Of a DNA stretch of 64,000 nucleotides, positions 40,799 through 52,290 are shown one piece after another. Position 1 is the stretch's first letter, and every line of letters begins with the position of its first letter. The DNA comes from Deuterostichococcus epilithicus. Lineage: Eukaryota > Chlorophyta > Trebouxiophyceae > Prasiolales > Stichococcaceae. The stretch spans positions 1,240,001 to 1,304,000 of the forward strand of contig JAVTLE010000023.1 of assembly GCA_033439295.1 (NCBI GenBank), given 5' to 3'. Both the position numbers and the translations under genes were made by a program. The notes below the pieces were generated by a model. It did not search any database and was not told where the DNA came from. It saw only the letters and a program-made list of their open reading frames with translations.

Positions 40799-43700
40799 TG
40801 GCAGCGGATTGGTCAGGAGGGAGGCTATTGCACCAACCTCTGTGTCTTCACCCGCTGCAGACTTTCGACGACGTGCTGGAGTGGCAGGAGCCCGAGGCCG
40901 GCGGCCGCGCCATCCTCTCAGTCGGGGAGCTGTCCATCATGTCGCACCTGCCGGCAGCGGCGTCGCTGCCGCCGCCGGCGCCGCCAGAGGAGTTCAGTAG
41001 CCTGGCGCACCAGCTGGGGCGCAGTGGCAGCAGCGGCGGCCTTGGCGGCGGAGGCGAGGATGCCGGCCCTGAGCACGTGCACGGCGCGTTCTTTGAGGTG
41101 AGTTGCCCGCCCTGCTGCAGGGGATGGATGGGCTTCTGATTAAGAAACGACAGCAATGCGACTATTGTGGTGCCACAGCAGCTGCCTGATGTAAACACAC
41201 TGCAGTCGTGCAAGCAGTTGACATCAATGCAACCAGGTGACTGCTTTGAAACGCAGGTGGACATCTTCACGCCGCTGAAGTCGATCCTGCCAAAGGCGTG
41301 GGTGTTGTGGGAACTGGCCGTGCTGGCAGAGCCGCTCATGATTGTCGCCTGCTCGCCAGGTGAGCGCCCTGCACTGCTTCGACGGTGCTGGTCGTCTCGC
41401 CGGCAGCCGTCTGCTGGGATCTGCAGGCCCACGCTGCACAGCATGGCATGACAAAGGGCCCCTCCGGCATTATCTCACTACCGCAGCTCCTGGTGACAAC
41501 ACATTCACCTTTTGGCGTGTTTGTTCCTGCAGGCGATGCGTCGGCGGCGGTGGCGGCGCTGATATCGATGATCAGCCCGCTGCCATACTCCGCGGACTTT
41601 CGGCCCTACTTCACGATACACGACGAAGACTTTGGCGCCCTGGCTTCGGGCCAGCTGCCGGACAACAGCAATGCGCTGCCGCGGCTGCTGGGGATCACCA
41701 ATCTCTACTTCCTCAAGGTACTTCCTCAGTGTGTCTGGGACAGCACCAGGAGGTGCAGATCAACTGTTGCAGCTTGCAGGCTGCCAAACGTCGGCAATTT
41801 CTTGGGCCGGGGGTGCTTGGTCGGTGAGGCCACCGTGTTGTCCTGAAGGCCGAGCTTCAGGCAGCCAGTCAAGTCGTTCTTTGGGAGAGAAGTCGAACCA
41901 GGCTGCCATGCACACAGGGCCGGTGTCAGACTGTGGGAGCCTCTGTTCCTCTATGCTCGTAGGGAGTCCTGCAGAGGTGTGATTGATCATGCACCGTCTC
42001 GCAATCCTCGCAGGCGCTGCCGGGGTGGCCGCATGTGATGTCGACCGGCAGGCGGCAGACCATCCTGGGGCGGACGGACAGCGGCGGCAGCGGCGGCGCC
42101 TCCCCTGGCGCCGGCGCCGGCGGCGGCAGCGGGCGCCNGGGGGCGGCGATGCGCGCGGCGCGGCGACGCGCGGCGGGCGCGCAGGTCCTGCTGACGGAGC
42201 ACGTCGAGAACCTGTGGCTCACCGGCTACAGGTGCTGTGTGCAATCGCTTCCAGGAGGGACAGCTGCTGCATTGCCCACGCCCGTGCGGCACGTCAGGCC
42301 AATCCGATGCAAAGGGCACGGCTGTCCTGTCGAGCCTGACTGGCTACACGGCACAGCCGCACGGGCAGTCACAGGGCAGGCACGGCGACCCCACAGTCAG
42401 CGAGCACCAGCGCCGATTGGGTGTGAGTGCCTGTCCCGCCTCGCACGACAGGCCGCTGACGCGTCCGGCGACGGCGCTGCTGGCGCGGCTGCTGCCATGC
42501 CGGCTGGAGGACCCCCCGGAAAAGACGCAGCGGGCGGCGGCGGCCAACTCGGCGGCGCTGCGGCGGCATTTCGCAGAGCTGACGACGGCCTTCCTCGCGC
42601 CCTTCAGCCCGCTTTTCCAGCCGGTGAGCCCGAATGTCAGTTGCTGCGTCGACTTGCCGGCCAGTTCAGCCAGTTGTGAGACTGGCTGGTCTCACCATGT
42701 TGTGTGTGGGGCGGCTTGTCCCGGAACCCCTAGCAGCACCTCCCACCCTTGTGGATGCATATCTGGACGAGTCAATCGGCGAGCTGACAGCCCGACTCTT
42801 CAAACCTGATCCGGATGTTATTCGTGTGGGTTCTGCAGGCGGCTCCGCCCGAGGGTGACGCCCCGCTGCCTGCCGAGGGCCCGCCGCACCCGCCACCCTT
42901 CAGCCACGCACAGTTCCTGGAGTCGCTGCAGGTGCGGCTGCAATGCCTGCAGCAATCAATTCACGAGTTTCACACGGCCTGGCATCGACCACCGCGCAGC
43001 GGCTGCCGCGCTGGCGCTGCGCGCCTCCCGCGCCTTCCGTGCGGGCCGCAAGTGCGCAGCAGCTGCCCGGTGAAGCCAGGGCGTGGATGTTTGCACAGCA
43101 AGATTGCGACACGTTCGCGAGTGCGTCAGCCAGGCGGACACAGCCAGGCGATGTCATTCTGGACCCCAGAGCCATGAGCATGTCGTGCTTTGTGCAACGC
43201 CACACCTTGCTTGCTGCAGGGCTCGAAGCTACCTGCGCCGCTGCTGGACCGCTTCGGCAGCGCCGCCAATGCCGTGGCATTCTACAGGCGCTTCATATTG
43301 TCGCCCAACTTCGCCTCCTGGTTCGAGCGCCGCCGCCAGGCGGCCAGCGCCTGCCAGGTCTGTTGTTCGCACCCTCAACTTGACCTCTGCTGCCCGCGAA
43401 CCGGTCTTGTGCACATTGGTCTGCAGTCCGCACGCTCCGCCCTGCGAGGCGGCCTATCCAATCGCACGTGTCCCTGGCTCGTGAATCTGTCGTGTTCGTC
43501 ATTGGCACGCTTTCATGGTTGAGCAGGAGGATGTGTGGGAGGCGGCAGCGGCAGAGCGCGGTATTGAGGGCGGCGAGCAGCCTAACCGCCACCAGGTGTG
43601 CTGTTCTTCTTCCCTTTTTTATAAACGCACCGCTGCCACCCAATAGCGCCCGTGCTCACGCACGTGCCTTGGGGGCGGTGCAGACGCCCAGAATGGAAAC

Positions 43701-44829
43701 CTGCCCCTGACAAGCCTCGATGAGTTGCGGCTGGTGCAACTGGCTCTTGTGCCTGGTGGGGTTGCTGTGATGTTATTTAAAGAGCATGTTGGTTGTCAGA
43801 AACCATTCCGAGAAGTCAAGTCAAAGAGGTCAACTCAGAGAGACCACCAGACCAGCGGTTCACGAACTGATGCATTCCTGAAACACTGCTGGTCGTCCGA
43901 ACGTGCAGGAAGAAGTGGATCTGGTGGGCACCTTCTTCGAGCTGGAGCAGCGGCTGCAGTCAGCGGCGGCGGCGGCAGCGCAGCCTGCTAGTGCCGCGCA
44001 GCCCCAGGCACGCTCCTCCCACACAGCTCGCGTTTTGCTGGGGGCAAATGCGAGACACCAGTGCTGGATCAGGTCGTGCTGGATCAGACCCTACTGCCAA
44101 GCTGATACTGCAGTCTGCAGATCCTAGTGCAGTCTGTGTCTCATGTTCCCGAATGTCTAAGTGGCACCTCGTGCTGAGAAGAAAACTCGACCCACCGGCA
44201 GCGGGGCGTGGGCAGCACAGGCAAAGGCGGCCTCGGCGGAGGCGAAGTGCCAGTCGTCGCAGCATCTGTAGGCTTGCATTTATAGACGCACCTGCTCCTT
44301 GAGGCGACCCATTTTCAAATGAGTCGCCTTTCCATTTGAAAACGATGAAGGCATCCATTTGAGAAAGGGATGAAGTGACACTGCACAGGCGAGAGAGGCG
44401 CTGGCGGAGGCGAAGCGGGAGCTCGTGCGGGTGTTCGAGGCGATGCCGCGAGACCTGCAGCAGACCATGCTCAGCGCGCCGCACCGGGCGGCCCTGCTAC
44501 ATGGGCTGCGGGCGCACACCAAGGTAAGAATGCAACATCTCTTTGAGCACATCCTGCCAATGCCAGTGCTGACCATGTTCACCCGTGCCGCACCAGACAC
44601 GAGTAAGCACAGGCTCAGGTGCATATGCATGCCTCCATGGAGTGGACGCATACATCATGTGAGTGTCCTCTCGCTCAGGGCTTCTCATTGGCTGTGCGAC
44701 CCTGCACAGGTGCCGATACCTGGCGCCGCGGTGCCGGCAAGGCAGTCGCAGTCCGATTCGTCATCGGCGCTGGAGGCCGCAGTCGCAGCAGCAGGGCAGC
44801 AGTTCCGCAGAAGGTCGGCGGCAGGCTAA
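39596..44829 (+). CDS. DENND6: DENN domain-containing protein 6 (Rab GEF)
   Basis: A DENND6/FAM116 homologue; in animals this protein is a guanine-nucleotide exchange factor for Rab14 in endosomal traffic. It starts at 39596 with MSGSLDAPPLRSDWIVAICS and VLFDLDVGQRIDSIVPEGAL, the uDENN opening of the family. Then come the exon DSMSMELHSKSSVRDR joined to TFFFRIKRRSAPLLPDG; SVVVLSMYPYSSVLSPLSQF; FTPLKSILPKAWVLWELAVL followed by AEPLMIVACSPG (the cDENN hallmark); DASAAVAALISMISPLPYSA with DFRPYFTIHDEDF and NALPRLLGITNLYFLK; PLTRPATALLARLLPCRLED; RFGSAANAVAFYRRFILSPN; and VFEAMPRDLQQTMLSAPHRA, close to the family C-terminus. The stop is at 44827-44829. Low-complexity insertions (Gly/Ser/Ala/Pro) make it longer than animal relatives. 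An N lies in a coding exon at 42138. Several middle exon borders are approximate. Confidence 0.88.
40767..40797. repeat. (CAG)10 microsatellite in a DENND6 intron
   Basis: About ten CAG units. They fall between the exon ending EEALEE and the exon starting TFDDVLEWQEP, so they are intronic. Confidence 0.8.
44312..44342. repeat. Perfect 10-bp inverted repeat in a DENND6 intron
   Basis: TTTTCAAATG (44312-44321) and CATTTGAAAA (44333-44342) are reverse complements 11 bases apart. A third partial copy (CATTTGAGAAA) lies about 15 bases beyond. Confidence 0.7.
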
Positions 44830-45124
44830 CAGTACGAGTAGCCCTGCCCGATGGCCCGGAGGCTCGGGCTGTGTGTGAGCAGGCAGCCGAGGCCCTGCAG
44901 GCTCGTCGAGCACGAGCTGTGCTGCGACCATGCCCCTACCTCGACGCCGCTGCCACAGCAGGCTGCACATCGGGGCACCTTGCAATTGATTGCTGACCGG
45001 CCAGGTCTCGTCCTGGGGACACAATTTTGCTGAGAGCAGCCTTGCCAATTCAGGCTGAGACAAGCGCGATATCGGACTCGAGTTTTGGAAAGAGGAACCT
45101 GAAGTTCAAACAACCTCATGTCAT

Positions 45125-47552
45125 TCAGAGGTCTTTCTTGTACACGAGGACGCGCCCCAAATCGGTGGGCGTCTTACTGAACGCCGCAGGCGCATGCTGT
45201 GGATTCCGTGCCACGAATGCCACAAAGTACGGCTCGATGCGCGCCGCCAGAAGCAACGCAGACTCCACCGCTGCCGCCGACCCGCCGATGACGCCAGCAA
45301 TGTGATGCCTGTACTCCGGGGCCGAGACGTCCCAATTATCCATCACAATGAGCACGCCCCTGTTGCCGGCAGGCTTGCCGGCGCCATCGACGGCATTGCC
45401 GTTTGCGACTGCACCACCTCCAGACGCGTGGCCATTGCAGGCCGGCTGCAAGGTGCTGTTGTCATGCAAAGCGATGCCCGCTGCGGCGGCGCCTCCCGGC
45501 AGAATCCAGACGTCGCCAGCCTGCGCCCAAACCATTGTTGATTGCAGACGCTACCGTGTTGAGTGTAAGCTAAGGTTGCTGCATCAAGGCTGAGGAAATT
45601 ATGGGCGATTAGTATTTCAGGAACAAGACGCTGAGTCTGCACACCTGGACAGCACTTGCGACTTCTGGGCTCTCCACCGGGAGCGGCGCGTAGTGGAAGG
45701 GCAGCCAGCACCTGCCGTGCAGGGCAAGCATGGGCACAGTGCGACACTCGCTATGAAACTGCACCTCGAATCGATCCTGTCACGCCTGCAAGGTAGTAAA
45801 AGGAGATGGCAAGCATCCGAAAGCAGTGCAATACCTGGCACCCGACGCCTTTGGCAGTGACTCGGAAGCCTCGAGCTCTGTCAGCAGCTCGCTGACGGCT
45901 GCCTGGAGTTCTGTAACTGACCCGCAGACCTGCAGAGCCATCGCGCATGTGAGCTGTCGGCTTTTTGTAGTCTCGCCGTACGTAAGCATGTAGTTGCGGC
46001 TGAAAGGCACCTCCATGTGCAGACCACATTGCGCGGGATGCGCATGATGCTCAGGCGAACTTTTTCACGGAATCTGTTCGTGCCTTGCATCATTGACTGT
46101 ACTCACCCGCCAGTGGGGCAGCAGTTCAAGCGCCGCCGAACTGGACAACGCCTCCTCAGCGCCTTTGACATACGAGATGGTAGAGCCAGTGCCTGCCGCT
46201 TGCGCGAGCCGGACCGTCTCCTCGACTTCAGGCCACATGTCCAGCGCCGATTGCACCTGGATGGACATAGGCAGTGCAAGTCATAGAGCTTTCCAGGAAC
46301 AATTTGGCACAATCTGGTAACGCACCGTCGCTGAGCTCGGCAAGCGGCTCCTCAGATGTATCGGCAGCAACAATGAGAATGCGAGGCGTTGACCCACCTG
46401 CCATCCCTGCTTGCGCAGGATGCTCTGCATCGCGGGGTTCTGCCGGACTGTGCCTGTCTGCATCGTCAGAACGCCTGACAGCGTCCGCGAGTGTGCCTCT
46501 GCCGCCGCCTGCAAGCGCACAGCCGCCAGGCGGTAGAGGCGCTGCATCTCACGCGCCTGGCAGCAGGCGGGTGCTCATGCGCATACTTGTGCTTGTACAC
46601 GAACACAGAGTCGCGGTCGATTGCAACTTTACCGTGAGCTGGGCGCCAATGCCGCGGCCATGGTGCTCGGGGTGTGCCCGCAGGCCAAGCACAAAGACGG
46701 TGTCCAAGCGCCTTTCGATGCAGACTGCGCTTGAAACGAATCTGCTTACAGTAAGGCTTGCAGTCATGTGCACAGTAAACGAAAGTGTCAGAGATATGTG
46801 CTGTCAGACCAGATATCATTCACGGCTTACGACGGCGTACCAATGCCCAGCACCAAGTCGGGCGCTGCCGCGCCACCCTCTAGAACCAGCACCGCTGTGT
46901 TGCTGTCTCGGCTGTATTTGAGCACTTGTGAAGGGAGGTAGTCTCGGCCGCCATAGACGCCGGAGCAGATGTACTCAATGTGATGAAAGTGTTTGTCGTG
47001 GTTGTACGACACAATGGTGTTGGTTGACATAAGGCGACTTTCGAGACATAAGGCGACTTTCGAGAAGATCCACTGGAGAGTGGTCTGGAGAGAAAAGTTG
47101 CTGCCTGTCACGGCTGACTGACTGCAACAGGTAGAAGAATGACCCGTCCGTGTTCTGTGGCAACTGCGAGTTCCCGCCATCTCCTGACCATCTTCGACAA
47201 CATGTGCGTTCCGGAAAGTGTCGTAGAAGTGATTCAGCATTGTATCAGCAATGCACTGCAGTTGCATTGACGAGTCGGACGAGCTCTGCAGATAATCAGT
47301 GGCGCAACCTGCGCCAGCGTCGTGAACTTCGGTTGGCATCCCTCTGCCTCGAGGTGCAGCTACATATTGCAGTCGATATTGGGCACCGTCATGCGCGGAA
47401 GCGGTGCAGGTCACCGTCCTGACGCGACTTCGAGTACTCAGGTGGGTGCCGCTTGTCAAGTGAAGTTCATGCATGACGCTCTGCACGCGCGCCTGTACAT
47501 TTACGACAATTATGTTATCTGCAGACGTCCCAATTGCGACAAGCACAGCCAT
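45125..47552 (-). CDS. GNAT-family N-acetyltransferase (NAT16-like)
   Basis: An acetyl-CoA-dependent acyltransferase. The N-part reads HIEYICSGVYGGRDYLPSQV and AVLVLEGGAAAPDLVLGIG. The next exon has RLDTVFVLGLRAHPEHHGRG followed by IGAQLT, the acetyl-CoA pyrophosphate-binding motif Q/R-x-x-G-x-G/A of GNAT enzymes. Then AREMQRLYRLAAVRLQAAAE, RQNPAMQSILRKQGWQ and VQSALDMWPEVEETVRLAQA follow. The GVYGGRDYLP opening resembles animal histidine N-acetyltransferase NAT16, but this is from memory of the family. The C-terminal half (DVWILPGGAAAAGIALHDN, VLIVMDNWDVSAPEYRHHIA, stop at 45125) has no domain I can name. The 5' end is uncertain: the frame is open to an ATG at 47552, but translation may start later or in another exon. 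A 19-base tandem duplication at 47027-47064 sits in the 5' part. Confidence 0.65.
47027..47064. repeat. 19-bp perfect tandem duplication in GNAT gene
   Basis: The 19-base unit ACATAAGGCGACTTTCGAG occurs twice without a gap. Its length is not a multiple of three, so if it were coding it would shift the frame; it is therefore probably non-coding. Confidence 0.9.
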
Positions 47553-47723
47553 TCAGACCAGCCAGGCAGAAGCACCGTCGGGGCATGACTACTGTGCGAG
47601 CAGCCAAGGATGGTGCGTCTAATCATGCATTGTGCAACTTCACCATGCATCATTGCTAGTGTTCAGCAGGCGATGGCCAAAACGCTCTCGCGCATGTGAA
47701 TGGATCGACTTGCTGTGAATGGC

Positions 47724-50195
47724 ATGACTTTCATCGGCTCTGCAGACTCTCGGGGCGGTCTCCGCGTACTTGAATGGACGGGCAAACTGGTGCCACAGGG
47801 CTTCCTCGTCAAAGGTGCGAGCGGCACTTGCGCATGAAGCTTTTGCATCCTCCTAAGCTTGCGCAGACAACTTCACTCCAGAAGCATCATGCTGACGAGG
47901 CGCTTTCGCTAATTAGCACGCTCACAGACGCATGACCCACAGGAATCACTCTGGATGCATGACAGGTGCCAAAGGCGGCTGGCGGCTGCTGTGGAAGACA
48001 TTCATGCAGGAGCTGGCGCCGCAGTCGAAGGACGGAGACTACACGCGGCCGTCCTATGACCTGCGGCACACCATTGGCGACCCTGACTTTCCCGTGAGCA
48101 CCCCAATTTTGACTGTGCCAAAGTATGGCGCTGGTCCAGGGCAGCGCTGACACACCAAGCAAGGCTACCTTTTGCAAGTTTCACTCGCCATATTGACAAA
48201 AGACTGCATGATAATTGTGATAATGTCGACAAGCACTCGCAGCTTTACAGCAGCAACATCTTGTTTGCAATGCAGGGAGAGGCGGGACGTTATGTGGTGT
48301 TTGTCGGCAACGCCTGCCCCTGGTGCCACCGCGTGCTGCTGGCGCTGGTCGTGCGTAATTTGCTGCCCGCCGTCACAGTGGTCAGCATGGCGGACGATCC
48401 CGAGCGCGCCTCCAGAGGCAAGTCTGGCGGAACTTGCTTCAGATGGCAGTCTCCGCCTGAAGCTGCACATCGAGCACAACAAAAAGTTACTCGAGGCTCC
48501 TGCATCAATCTCTGGTGTGCAACAGAAACATTGATGTACCAGTCTGCGCTTGCTGGTGCAGGTGGCTGGGTTTTCGACTCGCCGGACCCTGTGTTCAAAT
48601 GCAACGACCTGCGGTGGGTGTTTGCCGGCCATAATCTGTTGGGCTCTGTTCTATGTCTGCTGCGTGGCTGCCTTGAACTGCATGTTCGACGCCCAGAAGA
48701 AGCACATGAGTCCCAGGGTACAACGTTCATAGCCCCTGTGAGTGTCGTGATGCTCTGAACATCACCTGCTCATGTCTGTGATCATGCTGACTGAGTCATA
48801 TTGGATTCACTCTGAGTACTCAGTGGGTGAAAACCTGCACAGGGAGGTGTACGAGCTGTGCCAGCCGGGCTTCCGCGGCCGCTGCACCGCGCCGCTACTG
48901 GTGGACCGGCACCAAAAGCGGCTGGTCAGCAACGAGTCGTCCGACATTGTGCGCATGCTGAACGGCTTCCAGCTTCAGGGCGCAGCGGACGTCGACCTTT
49001 ACCCGACGCACCTGGCTGAGAGGATCGACAAGCTCAACGACATGGTTTACAACCAGGTGGGTGATCGATCGAGGTGGGCGATGCCCTCAATGCGCATCGC
49101 ACAATGCCTGACATCGTTGTGACCTACCGATATACGCTTGCGCGCTGCAGCTCGCATACTCCAGTGCATCCAGAACACACTGCTGCGGTCCTTGCCTGGT
49201 TCCTTGTTCTGAATCCCCTCTCAATCGTTCCCGAATGCAGCGCCTATATCACCAGTGCAGGTGAACAACGGCGTGTACAAGAGCGGCTTCGCCACCACAC
49301 AGGGCGCATACGACCGGGCGCAGCAGGGACTGTATGCAGCGCTGGACGAAATAGAGGGGCTGCTGCAGCAGCAGCGCTTCCTGACCGGCGACAGGCGAGT
49401 GGTCTGACACGTGTGCCAGCGTTCATGACCTGCGCCGCTGTGCCTGGCCGTCCGAAGCTCGTTGGGAGGATGTGCTGTGATACCAGACAGCAGGCGTCCC
49501 CAGAGAGTGCCGCGCTCTGCCTCTGCTGTTTTCCTCCTGGCAGCTCTGTCAGCAGCTCTCTGAGGTGATGGGCAACCATGTTATGAGACACTGCCTGCTC
49601 ATGCCCCATGTGCAGCCGGTGACCCTAGGCATGATTCGGGTTCTCCACTGTCCGCGCAGGTTTACAGAGGCGGACCTGCGGCTGTACCCCACCATCATTC
49701 GGTATGACTCGGTGTACACGACGCTGTTCAAGTGCAGCCGTCGGCGCGTCTCCGACTACCCTGCCCTGCATCGCTGGCGCAAGGACGTGTACAACCTGCG
49801 CACGCCGGCAGCTGGCATGCAGGTGGGAAGCGAAACGCAGGGAAACGGTCGCTCACATGCGGCAGTTAAGCCTGGCTTTTGCACCAATAGTGCAGGATCA
49901 GCACTAGATATCGCAGGACTGCGCAAGGCGCGGCCACCAGCCTGCTTGTGCTTGTGGCTATGCGAGCAGCCCTGCAGCTGACGGTAGTGTGCCTCAGTAT
50001 ATCTTTGCATTTCTGCCCCTGCAGATCCGGGACAGCTTCGACCTTCAGGATGCCATGCGCAGCTATTTCCTGCAGCTGTTCCCGCTGAACCCCAGCGCCA
50101 TCATCCCCTCCGGCCCGACGCTGGCTGACCTGAACCTGGAGGAGGCGAGCGGCTCGAATGCCTCGCACGACGCATTCTTCCACCGCTCGGCGTAG
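47724..50195 (+). CDS. Glutathionyl-hydroquinone reductase (xi-class GST, ECM4-like)
   Basis: An S-glutathionyl-(chloro)hydroquinone reductase, which removes glutathione from glutathionyl-quinones through a catalytic Cys. It starts at 47724 with MTFIGSADSRGGLRVLEWTG and joins GAKGGWRLLWKTFMQEL, DLRHTIGDPDFP and YVVFVGNACPWCHRVLLALV. The CPWC motif in this context is diagnostic, with the first Cys as nucleophile. Then GGWVFDSPDPVFKCNDL, YELCQPGFRGRCTAPLLVD, KRLVSNESSDIVRMLN (the ES glutathione contact), HLAERIDKLNDMVYNQ, VNNGVYKSGFATTQGAYDRA, RFTEADLRLYPTIIRYDSVY, SDYPALHRWRKDVYNL and SFDLQDAMRSYFLQLFPLNP follow. The stop is at 50193-50195. No transit peptide is obvious. Canonical family members have the same length and ending (LNP, then an acidic/polar tail). 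Confidence 0.92.
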
Positions 50196-50368
50196 CCCTT
50201 TGCTTGGACGACTTTCTTGCAACGGTGGTAGAGCTGTGCCGTTGATCTTTCGACAAGATCGACTAGCCTCTCAGATACCTTGCAAAGGAATTCGACAACC
50301 TGAACACCTCTTCAATTGCTGCAAATGCAAGTGTTCAAATACCCAGTGCATTCCTATGTACAAGTGAG

Positions 50369-51819
50369 TCAAAATACACGCGGTGGGCCACGTTCCGAGG
50401 GGTCGTCGTCGTCAGGTGCCGGCTGCATGAGCGCTGCCTTCCTCAGCAGCTCCACCGTCAAGCCTTTCGGTAGCCCCATGATGGAGGCCTGCTCGCCGAA
50501 TTGCCCCACGATAAGCGGTGACACCTGCGGGTGCTCGACCATCAGGCCGCCCGCGCAGCCATAGGTGGCGCTGTCCGCCACGAGGCTGTTCACCACATCG
50601 TCCGGTATCGCGCCAAACTGCACCTGCGCCGTCACACAGCAGAGAGCTTGGTACGGCGGACACGCATTTGCAAGCAGCGCGCACGCACCGGCCATGCCCA
50701 CGGCGTCGCCAGTGTGGGGCTGGGCAGGCCGCCTGCTGGGACAATCCGGCCGTCGATGCCGTTGTGCTTTCTTGCACACTTGCGGCTGCACCCCCTCACC
50801 TCGCAAATGTCTGTGGCGGCGATAGCGCGGCCGGCTGCCAGATTGGTTACACGCACCGCCCCCACAGTCAGCGCCGAGTTCTCAGAGTACCCCTGGATGT
50901 ACTGCCGTGCCTGTCCGGGAAGAAGAGCAGAACAGCAGGCTCAAGCTGAGGCGCTTCTGTGTTGATGTAGCCAAAACCCGATGCGTTGACGAGGGCATTG
51001 GGGCGCTGATGCTGGACAAAGGCCTGCAGCAGCCAGCGGCCATCCATGCGGTTGTCAAATGCAGACACTGAAACACTTTCGCCCACCTGCTCCTCTGTCT
51101 CGGGCTTCTCGAGGATCTTGTCGTCGCACAGCACGACCTGGTCGCAGGTGATCAGCAGCCCTGCAGTGGGGAAGCGGTCGCCCAGATGGACTACATTTCG
51201 TAGCTCTCTCAAACTGCTGACACTTCAACGCTCGGCGGTCCTGCTCTCTGTCGGTGCTCCTTGACGAAGCGAACAGTCCTGCAAGCCGCCAATCAACAGA
51301 GTGTTGATGGTTGCGAGTTTGCAGCTGCCCACCTTCGGAGGGAACGGCATCCTCCTCCACCCAGCGGTTGAGGATTGCGGAGGCCTTCTCGTGCGACAGT
51401 GTCATGACTAAGTCCGACGCGTCGTCCACGCGGACGGCCTTCTCGTCGATGTTCGCCGCCACCGTGGTGTAGCTGAAGCCATACTGCCCTGCCAGCTCAT
51501 CCATGATGCCTGCGCATGATGCATGTGCTTTATGAAGGCGCTGCCTCAGGCCAGAAGAGCGTGTGTCTGAACCGCACGCCTGACAACAATCTTGCTCGAT
51601 CTCCGAGGCAGAAATCGCTAGTGCCGCACCTCGCCGCGATGAGCTTTGAGAGCCGAGAATGATCGGCAGCGACGCCCATGCCGGAGGCTGTACTGCTGCC
51701 GGCTGCTCCATCTGCTGATCCGCCTGCTGCTCGTCCTGCTGAGAAGGCATGGCTGTCGTAGCAGTGCAGCGGGCGCGCTGTCTCCTGCCTGCCGACTTCT
51801 GGTGCCTGTGCAGTGACAC
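50369..51819 (-). CDS. Maf-like nucleotide pyrophosphatase
   Basis: A Maf/HAM1-like house-cleaning enzyme that hydrolyses non-canonical or methylated nucleoside triphosphates. Exons give LPIILGSQSSSRRG (the substrate-binding S-x-S-x-R-R loop), MDELAGQYGFSYTTVAANID, ASDLVMTLSHEKASAILNRW, LLITCDQVVLCDDKILEKPE (catalytic Asp in the D-Q/T-V motif), RQYIQGYSENSALTVGAVRV, VQFGAIPDDVVNSLVADSAT, GGLMVEHPQVSPLIVGQFG and SIMGLPKGLTVELLRKAAL. The order agrees with the Maf fold. The CDQVV signature (D-Q rather than D-T) is typical of eukaryotic and YhdE-like members. It starts at 51819 or at the in-frame ATG at 51750; the longer form adds a basic Arg/His-rich leader that could target an organelle. It is divergent from PSAO. 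Confidence 0.9.
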
Positions 51820-52290
51820 GCCGCACCGTCATGACAAATTCTGCAGATCTTGCATCGTGTAGATAAGGACTAGGACACCACAGAACATTGAATTTGGAAT
51901 TGATTTACGTTTTTCACCTGGTTGCACAGCTATATTGCTGGGCTGGTAGCTGTGGTGTCAGAGACGGCGGCCAATGAGCTTGCAGCAGCGCCGGGAGAGG
52001 CTTGTGGCACCCGCAGCGCAGCATCAGCATTATAAGGCAGACGATCCAAGCGCTCTCAGGCTGGAACTTGTGGTCTTATGTCAGAACTACCAGCTGCACC
52101 TGCTGATCAGCATGACTGTGCGCTCATGGGCAGGGAAAAAAGAACTTCCTCTACGGCCGCTGCTGCTTCCAGAAATCAATCTCAGCTCATCGGATAGGCG
52201 TGCCGCTGTTGCCGTTCGTGCAGTCCACCGCGCCAGGCTGATACCCGTACAATATCGTCAGAGCTATAAATTAGCCAGATCGCTGCCAGG
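51820..52290. other. Divergent promoter region Maf / PSAO
   Basis: About 470 bases between divergent starts. A TATAAAT at 52265-52271 lies only about 20 bases from the PSAO ATG, too near to be an ordinary TATA box for that start. Confidence 0.4.

Noticed and set aside
47027-47064. Frame-disrupting duplication in a coding exon of the GNAT gene
   Set aside because: The 19-base tandem lies upstream of the recognisable domain, where the exon structure is uncertain, so it is more likely intronic or leader sequence.
52265-52271. TATA box of PSAO
   Set aside because: It is only about 20 bases before the ATG, so a start 25-30 bases downstream would fall at or after the start codon. Either it is fortuitous or the transcript start lies elsewhere.
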